This document shows positions 21,365 to 27,645 of a DNA stretch of 27,645 bases, one piece after another (positions within the stretch are counted from its first letter, which is position 1; each line of letters begins with the position of its first letter). This DNA is from DAOTWP01 sp034435675 (GTDB lineage: Bacteria > Chloroflexota > Anaerolineae > Aggregatilineales > Phototrophicaceae). The notes under the pieces are model-generated. The model was not told the origin of the DNA. It saw nothing but the letters and a program-made list of their open reading frames with translations, and did no database searches. Where the stretch lies: NCBI GenBank assembly GCA_034435675.1, contig DAOTWP010000332.1:1-27645 (forward strand), read 5' to 3'. A program made the position numbers and the translations under genes.

Positions 21365-24003
21365 GGCAGTTTCTGTTCCTCAACCGTAAAGACGCCGAAA
21401 TAATTCACCCGCAATGCCCATTCTGGCGATTTTTCCGCAGGAACAATGGCACTAAAGGCGGGTACTGCGCCCCCTGATGTTTCCACGCGCTGGCGCGATG
21501 ACCAGAAACGCGGGTTGGTCTGGGTATAACGATAGGTCATCTCTGCATGCCCACCATTGTTCCAGAGAATCAGCAGTGTCTTATGCGCGGTATTGTCCAC
21601 CCGGTGTACGCCTGCCTGCTGCATGACTTCCAGCAGCGTGCGCAGCTGCGAGGGCTGCATGTAGAGGGTGAAATCGCTCAGAGTTTCCGGGTTACGCCGT
21701 AATTCTTCAAAACTCTCCAGCAGCACGGGCTTAATCAGGGTCGGCATTCTGAAACTGCTCAGCATGGTGTGGAAGCGCTCGCGGGCGCGGTCACGGCGGG
21801 CGCGCAGCGGCGTGCCTCTGGCACTGACGGTCACCGTTAGCGGTGCGGTTACCGGCGCGGGCAGTAGTGTGATGGTCAGGACTTCGGTCTGGGCATCATA
21901 GCGCACTTCCTGCAAGGCGTCAGTCTGGATGGTGACATCCTGAGTGATGCCGTGCAGCAGCAGGCGATAGCGGCGCTGCGGCGGGATGAGGTGTGTGCTG
22001 CCCTGTGCAGCGCCAATCTGTACAGTGACCTGGTCGTCGTGCCAGTGCTGTTTGAAGACTGTAGTGACCTTTTCGCCCGCCTGGTAGGCAGATGTCGTAC
22101 CGTCATCTTCATACAGGGTAAATGCATGATCTGCGCCAACGAAGACATGCACATCCAGTTCTGCCGGGTTTTCCAGCCCCCCCCAACTGGTTTTGGGTGC
22201 AAGCGGCATGATAGCGCCCGCTTTGGCGAACACAGGAATATCTTCCAGCCTTCCGTAGATGGCGTGCCAGCCGCCGCTGTAAGGTTCGCCCGTGAAGAAG
22301 TTCAGCCAGTCGCCTTCAGGCAGCCAGACCACCTGCCGCGCCAGCCGCGTATTGGGGTCCAGCGGGGTGGTAAAGGGCGCGACAATTAATTCTGACCCGA
22401 AGGTGTACTGCTGAGGGCAGGCATACGCCGCTTCTTCATGCGGATAGTCAAAATACATTGGGCGCACCAGCGGCAGATCGTCAACGTAGTTTTGCCATGC
22501 TGCGGTGTACAGGTAGGGGATCAAGGCATGTCGCAGGCGCATGGCGTCTCTGGTGATTCTGAACACGTCGTCACTGCCCTGCGCCCAAGGCAGGCGCTCG
22601 TGAAATTCATTCTTGGTGCTGTGCAGGCGGAAAATCGGGCTGAAGACCCCAAACTGTACCCAGCGGGTATACATCTCCGGGTCGTCAACCCCATGCGCGT
22701 GACCACCAATGTCATGGCTCCACCAGCCATAACCCACGTTGGCGGCGCTGGCGGTGAAATAGGGCTGAAAGGCGAGGCTTTCCCACGTTACGAGTGTGTC
22801 GCCGGAGAAACCAATCGGATAGCGGTGGTTGCCCAGCCCACCCCAGCGCGAAAAGATGAACGGACGGGTGCTGCCATCGCGTCCCAGATCGTAGAAATGC
22901 AGATGGTTCAGCCACCACAGCGGATCAAGTCCGTCCTGTCTGGTACGTGTGCCCTGCTGCCAGTCCATCCACCAGAAATCCACACCCATCTGTTCATAAG
23001 GATGATGCAGTATCTCAAAATATGCCTGCGCAAAATCGCGGTCAGCAATATCAAACGCGATCGGCTGCTGGTTGGCAGGATCAATGCCCAGACGTTCCGC
23101 CATGCGGGTATACTGCTCTTCATGGGGATGCACGCCGTCGGCAGGGTGCAAATTCAGCGCCGTGCGTAAGCCCATTTCGTGCAGGAACGCGATAAACTCT
23201 TCAGGGTTGGGGAACAATGCTTTGTTCCAGGTGTAGCCGGTCCAGCCGCGGCTGGTGTTGCCGGTGTCGGTGATATGCCAGTCCATGTCCACAATGCAGA
23301 CAGACAGTGGAACCCCCATCGTCTGAAAGGTGCGCATCAAATCGGTAAGTTCCTGCTGTGTGTATGCCCAATAGCGGCTCCACCAATTGCCCAGCGCCCA
23401 GCGCGGAATCAGCGGGGTTTTGCCCGCAATGCGGCTGTAGTCGCGCAGGCAGGCGCGGTAATCACTGCCATAGCCGAAGAAGTACAGATCGCGTGTGCCG
23501 GGTGTGCTGCTGCGGGGGATCAGCCAATTGTTTGCGTCAAAGACGAGGCTGTAGCTGTCATCAACCAGTGCCCAACCACTGCGCGACATGAGTCCCGGTT
23601 CCAGTGGGATTGCGCCTCCCGCAGTGTCCAGTGTGCGGGCTGTGCCGCGCAAGTTGAGCGGATCTGAATCGCCAAACTGCCATGTCGTGCTGTCTGATTT
23701 GAAGGTGATCGACAGGCTGTCTGCGGCGAAACTGCGTGCACGGGTATCCCAGCGCAGCAGCAGATCGTCGGTTTCGATGTGCAGGATGGCATTCCGGGTG
23801 TAAGTCTGGAAGGGCACCGCAGGCTGCTGGCGATGCCAAAAGACCTGGCTGGCGCGGTCTTCAAACTGATTGTCGCGGTTGAATTCTAACCGGATCAGCC
23901 GACTTGTCAGCACGGTAAAGCGCACCTGAGGCGCTTGCACGACTGCGGCGGGTTCTGCCAGTGGGACGGTGTGAAGCTGAAATGAGTCTTTCGAACTGGT
24001 CAT
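21361..24003 (-). CDS. Glycoside hydrolase family 31
   Basis: The 880-residue protein has a beta-sandwich N-terminal domain, a (beta/alpha)8 barrel and beta domains after it. The barrel carries Asp347 in FWWMDWQQG, the expected catalytic nucleophile, and Asp402 in FSGDTLVTW, the expected acid/base. Family 31 enzymes cleave alpha-glycosidic bonds with retention. WWMDWQQG differs from the WxDMNE of well-studied alpha-glucosidases and alpha-xylosidases, so substrate is open. Residues about 745-880 form an extra C-terminal segment that I do not recognise. No signal peptide is visible, so it is probably cytosolic. I chose the ATG at 24003 because GCAGGAC lies just upstream; the frame could begin at a TTG at 24081, but that adds 26 residues and no ribosome site. 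A TACAAT at about 24070-24075 could be a -10 box. Coupled to the next gene by ATGA overlap. Confidence 0.92.
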   Translation of the reverse strand: MTSSKDSFQLHTVPLAEPAAVVQAPQVRFTVLTSRLIRLEFNRDNQFEDRASQVFWHRQQPAVPFQTYTRNAILHIETDDLLLRWDTRARSFAADSLSITFKSDSTTWQFGDSDPLNLRGTARTLDTAGGAIPLEPGLMSRSGWALVDDSYSLVFDANNWLIPRSSTPGTRDLYFFGYGSDYRACLRDYSRIAGKTPLIPRWALGNWWSRYWAYTQQELTDLMRTFQTMGVPLSVCIVDMDWHITDTGNTSRGWTGYTWNKALFPNPEEFIAFLHEMGLRTALNLHPADGVHPHEEQYTRMAERLGIDPANQQPIAFDIADRDFAQAYFEILHHPYEQMGVDFWWMDWQQGTRTRQDGLDPLWWLNHLHFYDLGRDGSTRPFIFSRWGGLGNHRYPIGFSGDTLVTWESLAFQPYFTASAANVGYGWWSHDIGGHAHGVDDPEMYTRWVQFGVFSPIFRLHSTKNEFHERLPWAQGSDDVFRITRDAMRLRHALIPYLYTAAWQNYVDDLPLVRPMYFDYPHEEAAYACPQQYTFGSELIVAPFTTPLDPNTRLARQVVWLPEGDWLNFFTGEPYSGGWHAIYGRLEDIPVFAKAGAIMPLAPKTSWGGLENPAELDVHVFVGADHAFTLYEDDGTTSAYQAGEKVTTVFKQHWHDDQVTVQIGAAQGSTHLIPPQRRYRLLLHGITQDVTIQTDALQEVRYDAQTEVLTITLLPAPVTAPLTVTVSARGTPLRARRDRARERFHTMLSSFRMPTLIKPVLLESFEELRRNPETLSDFTLYMQPSQLRTLLEVMQQAGVHRVDNTAHKTLLILWNNGGHAEMTYRYTQTNPRFWSSRQRVETSGGAVPAFSAIVPAEKSPEWALRVNYFGVFTVEEQKLP

Positions 24004-24162
24004 GGTAGTCCTGCCCGCATTACGCAGGCGTTTCGGAATATGGGTTAAACCACCGATCATGTGAAAGAAATTGTAGCGCAAAACTGCCGGGACGTGGGCT
24101 GAAGTGCTGGGCAGCGCTGCATTTCTTGCGAATTAAGGAGCACATTGCGGAACTTTTCAAGG

Positions 24163-24196
24163 TTGATCATACTCGTTATTGGGGATATTGATCATA
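24163..24196. repeat. Paired 9-bp direct repeat TTGATCATA
   Basis: Exact copies lie at 24163-24171 and 24188-24196, 25 bp apart, each holding the palindrome TGATCA. They are about 50-80 bases upstream of the PASTA gene in the divergent region with the glycoside hydrolase and could be a two-site operator. Nothing else is recognised with confidence in 24004-24242. Confidence 0.45.
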
Positions 24197-24242
24197 TTTG
24201 CTAATTTCAATTGTTGAATTCCAGGCTGTATGGGGGATGGTG

Positions 24243-25334
24243 ATGAACGCAAAACCGATGGTTTACACTGTGCTGTTGTTCACGCTGCTTTTCGCGGTCG
24301 CGCCGCTGGCGGCACAGACGGAGCTGGTTACAGTGCCGGACTTAACGGGTATGAACGTGCCCCAGGCGGCAGCGGCACTCAATCGTGCCGGTCTGCGGTT
24401 GGGAGTGCAAACAGCCGCCGGTTGGAATGTGGAGTCAGGTGTGCCGGAGAATACAATCAGCGGGCAATCCGTTGCCAGTGGGGAACAGGTTGTCCGGGGC
24501 GCAGCTATTGATGTTACCGTGCTGCGGTCTGCCAATGTGCGGCTGATCTATGATGATAATGACCTGACCCTCGTGAATTTATCTACAGAGCTGATCGACC
24601 TGCGCGGGGTGACATTTACAGTGGTTGAGGGCAGCAGCGCCTCGTTTGCCGCGACCCGCTGGGCAAACGACCTGCGCGGGGCACAATGCGTGCAGGTCTG
24701 GTCGGTTGGGCGCAATGGTCCAAAAGAGGTTGAGGGCTGTGAGTCGATTCAGGCATGGTTGGTGACGAACAATCCCGCTGAGCATTTCTGGACACAAACG
24801 GGTGGGGCGCTGCGCTTTAGTGTGGTACAGGATGGCGTGGAACGCGCTGTGTGCGATGCCGCCCCGCCGAACTCGCAGGATCAGCCGGTACAGTGCGATC
24901 TGTTTTTAAGCAGCGCGGTCGCTGCGGAGACCACGCCGTATATCTATTTTGCCTACACTGTGAGCGCGCTGGCGGTGATCAACACATCGGTGGATCGCTG
25001 GATGCCGCTGGGGCAAGCAGTGGTGATCAACAACAACCCCAATCTTACCGTTCCGGGCGCAACGCTGACATTGGGGGATGCGACTCTGTTCGGCAGTCCG
25101 GATATTGTGGCGAATATTGCACTGCTTGCGCCGGGGCAGTGTCTGCTCTTTACGGACAGCAGCGCGGATGTTGATGCGCCACAAGCCTGTGACGTGATTG
25201 CAGGACTTGATGTCGCGCCAATGCTGACGTTTTGGAGCGTGGATTTCCAATATGTCAGTCTGTCTGATGGACAGCGCCGGGCGTGTCCGGCTGCTACGCC
25301 GGAACGGCTGACGCTGTGTGTGCTGCCGCGCTGA
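24243..25334 (+). CDS. Secreted PASTA protein with duplicated four-cysteine domain
   Basis: The 363-residue product has a signal peptide (about 1-25, LAAQ-TELV) and a PASTA domain at about 28-94 (VPDLTGMNVPQAAAALNRAG, then a SGEQVVRGAAIDVTV end). PASTA domains bind cell-wall fragments or antibiotics in kinases and penicillin-binding proteins, but here neither is attached. The remainder holds two related copies of an unnamed domain, at about 99-225 and 262-363. Each has four cysteines (149, 166, 204, 218 and 300, 316, 348, 359), a Phe-Trp pair (182-183 and 330-331) and a GxxRAxC-like segment. Disulfides outside the cell are likely. The ATG at 24243 has GGGGGA six bases upstream; the frame starts earlier at 24198 without a ribosome site. 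A strong terminator follows. Role unknown. Confidence 0.9.
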   Translation: MNAKPMVYTVLLFTLLFAVAPLAAQTELVTVPDLTGMNVPQAAAALNRAGLRLGVQTAAGWNVESGVPENTISGQSVASGEQVVRGAAIDVTVLRSANVRLIYDDNDLTLVNLSTELIDLRGVTFTVVEGSSASFAATRWANDLRGAQCVQVWSVGRNGPKEVEGCESIQAWLVTNNPAEHFWTQTGGALRFSVVQDGVERAVCDAAPPNSQDQPVQCDLFLSSAVAAETTPYIYFAYTVSALAVINTSVDRWMPLGQAVVINNNPNLTVPGATLTLGDATLFGSPDIVANIALLAPGQCLLFTDSSADVDAPQACDVIAGLDVAPMLTFWSVDFQYVSLSDGQRRACPAATPERLTLCVLPR

Positions 25335-25370
25335 CTGCCGCACAGCGCGATACCGATTTTGCAATCTGCA

Positions 25371-25400
25371 AAACCCCACACCGCCTGTGGGGTTTTTGTT
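25371..25400 (+). terminator. Canonical intrinsic terminator after the PASTA gene
   Basis: AAACCCCACA (25371-25380) and TGTGGGGTTT (25386-25395) form a perfect 10-bp stem with 5-nt loop, followed by TTGTT to give a T-rich tail (25393-25400). It lies 36 bases past the stop and before the next start, so the glycosyltransferase is a separate transcript unit. Confidence 0.95.
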
Positions 25401-25426
25401 TGTGTGTTCCGTTTGTAAGGTGCGCT

Positions 25427-26224
25427 ATGTACAGTTATGTAACGCTGGTTGCCAATGAGGATTATCTGGTCGGTGCGCTGGTGCTGGCACGTTCGCTGCA
25501 AATGGTCGGGGCGCGCGCGCCGCTGACGGTGCTGGCGGTTGAAGGGGTGGCAGGGTTGGAGCAGCTCGAAGCGCTGGGCTGCCAGGTTGTCTTTGCGGCG
25601 CCGCTGCCGCTGTCTGAAGGCTTCCGCGCCCGGCACACACGGCAGGTACAGCACAGCGCCGCACCTTTTACAAAAGGGAGCAAGCCGCAATTTCATGACC
25701 CGCTGCACAACTTTCTCAAGCTGCGGTTATGGGAAATGACTGCCTATGAACGAGTAGTGTTTCTGGATGCCGATACGCTGGTGATTCAGAACATTGACCG
25801 CCTGTTTGCGTATCCCGAATTTGCTGCCGCGCCGAACGTTTACGAGTCGCTGACGGATTTTCACCGGCTGAACAGCGGCGTGTTTGTGGCGCGTCCGGAT
25901 ATGCACACGTTTGATGCCATGCTGGCACGGCTGAACCAGGCGGAGGTGTTCTGGCGGCGGACCGACCAGACATTTCTGGAAACCTATTTCCCCGACTGGC
26001 ATGGACTGCCGTATATCTACAACACGCTGCAATATGTCTGGTTCAACCTGCCAGGTTTGTGGGACTGGCGCAGTATTCGTGTGGTGCATTACCAGTATGA
26101 AAAGCCCTGGCAGCCGGAGCACCCCCGGCGCGCGGCGTTGCAGCCGTTGATTGACCTGTGGTGGCAGGTGCGCGAACAGGGCTGTTTGCCGGTTGACCTG
26201 CCTGTACCGCAGCCGCAGCGTTGA
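25427..26224 (+). CDS. Glycosyltransferase family 8 (glycogenin/SqdD-like)
   Basis: The 265-residue protein has the GT8 layout: MYSYVTLVANEDYLVGALVL at the start, a metal-binding DxD as FLDADTLV near residue 110-117, the NSGVFVARP segment, and near the end HYQYEKPW, equivalent to the conserved metal-binding His and Lys of glycogenin-like enzymes. These enzymes transfer a sugar from a nucleotide donor with retention. It is probably cytosolic or membrane-associated. It sits 79 bp upstream of sqdB; in Rhodobacter sphaeroides the sulfolipid locus encodes SqdD, a glycogenin-like transferase thought to use UDP-sulfoquinovose, so that role is a good hypothesis here. A different sugar is equally possible without biochemical data. 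The start at 25427 is firm: it has AAGGTG upstream and the earlier frame crosses a terminator. Confidence 0.92.
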   Translation: MYSYVTLVANEDYLVGALVLARSLQMVGARAPLTVLAVEGVAGLEQLEALGCQVVFAAPLPLSEGFRARHTRQVQHSAAPFTKGSKPQFHDPLHNFLKLRLWEMTAYERVVFLDADTLVIQNIDRLFAYPEFAAAPNVYESLTDFHRLNSGVFVARPDMHTFDAMLARLNQAEVFWRRTDQTFLETYFPDWHGLPYIYNTLQYVWFNLPGLWDWRSIRVVHYQYEKPWQPEHPRRAALQPLIDLWWQVREQGCLPVDLPVPQPQR

Positions 26225-26228
26225 CCTC

Positions 26229-26264
26229 GAAGTTTGCGGTTTGCGCAACTTCTGGTGCGCACCA
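26229..26264. promoter_or_regulatory. Hairpin and 12-bp palindrome between the glycosyltransferase and sqdB
   Basis: GAAGTT(T)GCG at 26229-26238 pairs with CGCAACTTC at 26244-26252 with one bulge, and the next 12 bases TGGTGCGCACCA (26253-26264) are a perfect palindrome, 40 bases before sqdB. They may be a weak 3' end, an operator, or neither. Confidence 0.35.
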
Positions 26265-26303
26265 CTGTTATCTCTTGTGTGCTGATACATGAGGAGGGCT
26301 GAC

Positions 26304-27503
26304 ATGCGAATCTTAATTCTGGGGGGTGACGGCTATCTGGGGTGGCCCCAGGCGCTGTATCTTTCGCAAAAAGGGCATGAGGTTGCCGTTTTCGATAATC
26401 TGGCGCGGCGGCAGTTTGACCTGAAGCACGGGTTTGACAGCCTGCTGCCGATCCAGACGCTGCACAGGCGGGTGGAGCGCTGGCAGCAGCTTAGCGGGCA
26501 GCAGATCACCAAATATCATGGCGACACGACCGACTACGATGCATTGTCGCGGGCATTTCGGGAATTTCAGCCAGAGGCGCTGGTACATTTTGCGGAGCAG
26601 CGTGCCGCGCCGTATTCGATGATTGACCGCGAACACGCCGTGCATACGCAGTATACGAATGTCATCGGTACGCTGAATGTGCTGTATGCGATCAAGGAAT
26701 TCGCGCCGGACTGCCACCTGGTGAAGCTGGGGACGATGGGCGAATATGGCACGCCGAATATCGACATCGAAGAAGGCTTCATCGAGATTAACCACAAGGG
26801 GCGTAAGGATGTGCTGCCGTTCCCGAAGCAGCCGGGGTCATTCTATCACCTGAGCAAAGTGCATGACTCGCACAACATTATGTTCTGCTGCAAGGTGTGG
26901 GGCATTCGCTCGACAGACCTGAATCAGGGCGTGGTCTACGGCGCACATACCTACGAGACAGAACTGCACCCTGATCTGGCGACTCGCTTTGATTATGACC
27001 AGATTTACGGTACGGCGCTGAACCGCTTCTGCGTGCAGGCGGCGGTAGGTTATCCGCTGACGGTGTACGGGCGCGGCGGGCAGACACGTGGCTACATCAA
27101 CATTAAGGACACTGTGCGCTGCATTGAATTGGCGATTATGTCACCGCCGAAGCGCGGCGAATATCGCGTGTTTAACCAGATCACCGAATGGTTCAGCGTG
27201 AATGATCTGGCGGAACGGGTGCAGCGGGTGGGCAGCAAGCTGGGGCTGACGGTGGACGTGAACACTGTGCCGAATCCGCGCGTGGAAGCAGAAGAGCATT
27301 ACTACCGCGTGGTGCATACGCATCTGCTGGAGCTGGGGCTGGAACCGCACCTGCTTGACGATGCCGAAGTGGAGCGGATGATCCGCGTGGCGCTGGAACA
27401 GCGCGACCGGATTGACCCGCAGTTGATTGCCCCGACGGTGAACTGGCGCACGACAGACAACCATCTCGTGCAGCGGCAAATGGTCGCAGCAGCAGGGGAC
27501 TGA
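26304..27503 (+). CDS. sqdB: UDP-sulfoquinovose synthase (SQD1/SqdB)
   Basis: The 399-residue protein is strongly like plant SQD1, an extended short-chain dehydrogenase that makes UDP-sulfoquinovose from UDP-glucose and sulfite, the head group donor of the sulfolipid SQDG. A GGDGYLG NAD-binding loop starts at residue 8. The catalytic residues Thr144 (GTMGEYG), Tyr181 and Lys185 (YHLSK) align with SQD1 Thr145, Tyr182 and Lys186. Long conserved segments are also present, such as TDLNQGVVYG, NRFCVQAAVG and VPNPRVEAEEHYY. The ATG at 26304 has GAGGAGGG six bases upstream. The likely lipid-forming transferase is the GT8 gene just upstream. SQDG is typical of phototrophs but also present in some non-phototrophs, so phototrophy is not proved. 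Confidence 0.97.
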   Translation: MRILILGGDGYLGWPQALYLSQKGHEVAVFDNLARRQFDLKHGFDSLLPIQTLHRRVERWQQLSGQQITKYHGDTTDYDALSRAFREFQPEALVHFAEQRAAPYSMIDREHAVHTQYTNVIGTLNVLYAIKEFAPDCHLVKLGTMGEYGTPNIDIEEGFIEINHKGRKDVLPFPKQPGSFYHLSKVHDSHNIMFCCKVWGIRSTDLNQGVVYGAHTYETELHPDLATRFDYDQIYGTALNRFCVQAAVGYPLTVYGRGGQTRGYINIKDTVRCIELAIMSPPKRGEYRVFNQITEWFSVNDLAERVQRVGSKLGLTVDVNTVPNPRVEAEEHYYRVVHTHLLELGLEPHLLDDAEVERMIRVALEQRDRIDPQLIAPTVNWRTTDNHLVQRQMVAAAGD

Positions 27504-27517
27504 GCCGTACAACGAGA

Positions 27518-27539
27518 GGGCGATCCAGCAGGGTCGCCC
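27518..27539 (+). terminator. Hairpin after sqdB
   Basis: GGGCGATC (27518-27525) pairs with GGTCGCCC (27532-27539), with one G-T pair and a 6-nt loop, 15 bases past the sqdB stop. There is no T-run, so strength as an intrinsic terminator is uncertain. Confidence 0.5.
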
Positions 27540-27561
27540 ATAGGCATCAAGATAAGGACAA

Positions 27562-27619
27562 GCAGGGCATGATCTGGGAGAATAGTTGTGCCAACAACAT
27601 TCACCGGAGGATGCCCTGC
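27562..27619. repeat. 9-bp inverted repeat flanking a small palindrome near the right edge
   Basis: GCAGGGCAT (27562-27570) and ATGCCCTGC (27611-27619) are exact inverse copies 40 bases apart; within the gap GTTGT (27585-27589) and ACAAC (27594-27598) also pair. It could be a transcript leader fold or a mobile element end; not enough sequence is left to tell. Confidence 0.4.
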
Positions 27620-27645
27620 ATGACATCTAAAACAGTACCTGAACT
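27620..27645 (+). CDS. Possible start of a further gene, cut by the right edge
   Basis: An ATG at 27620 opens MTSKTVPE and continues to the edge, with GGAGG at 27606-27610 about 9 nt upstream. Only eight full codons are visible, so no family can be named; a transposase or any other protein is possible. Confidence 0.4.

Noticed and set aside
24004..24081. 26-residue upstream extension of GH31 from a TTG
   Set aside because: No ribosome site precedes the TTG, while the ATG at 24003 has one; the extension also covers a possible -10 box.
25283..25426. Upstream extension of the GT8 frame
   Set aside because: It overlaps the end of the PASTA gene and runs through a strong intrinsic terminator.
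1..27645. CRISPR arrays, tRNA, rRNA, phage genes or complete insertion sequences
   Set aside because: No spaced repeat array, no tRNA-like T-loop context and no transposase or phage-like protein was seen on reading both strands.

Overview
The window looks like a chromosomal segment of a free-living, fairly GC-rich bacterium, most plausibly a member of the Chloroflexota (Anaerolineae-like). This rests on gene content rather than a marker phylogeny: a two-FHA/ABC-2 transporter fusion, a membrane 'spermidine synthase-like' protein, a large subtilisin lipoprotein with a Thr/Pro-rich tether, an actinobacteria-like bL28 and an SQD1-type sulfolipid enzyme occur side by side. Phage genes, CRISPR arrays, rRNA and tRNA were not seen. 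Coding density is high; no gap without a gene exceeds 300 bases, and most long alternative frames are antisense shadows of real genes.

Layout. 1-1412 (minus): N-terminal part of a CtpE-like P-type ATPase that runs off the left edge. 1551-4226 (minus): a secreted protein made of two fused sugar-type solute-binding domains, with no permease nearby. 4456-6132 (minus) and 6298-6996 (plus): a divergently transcribed histidine kinase/OmpR-type regulator pair around a good sigma70-like promoter. 7039-9534 (minus): a subtilisin-like lipoprotein. 9721-12327 (minus): an FHA-FHA-ABC-ABC2 transporter. 12483-13661 (minus): an FAD-dependent oxidoreductase. 13828-14067 (minus): a cysteine-free ribosomal protein bL28.

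14350-18806 (plus) is the most coherent system: a four-gene Tro-type zinc/manganese uptake operon in the order binding protein, ATPase, permease, permease. The second permease carries a roughly 70-residue insertion with three cysteine pairs and a C-terminal winged-helix domain. Its promoter overlaps a DtxR-like palindrome, and the shared upstream region with bL28 holds a second palindrome and a tandem repeat. A cysteine-free bL28 beside a zinc/manganese importer suggests a metal-homeostasis locus that includes a ribosome component.

18869-24003 (minus): a translationally coupled pair, a family 31 glycoside hydrolase followed by a membrane protein with a spermidine-synthase-like Rossmann domain. 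24243-25334 (plus): a secreted PASTA protein with an internally duplicated four-cysteine domain, closed by a canonical terminator. 25427-26224 and 26304-27503 (plus): a family 8 glycosyltransferase and UDP-sulfoquinovose synthase (sqdB), a possible two-gene sulfolipid module reminiscent of sqdD/sqdB. The last 140 bases hold a hairpin, an inverted repeat and the first codons of a possible further gene.
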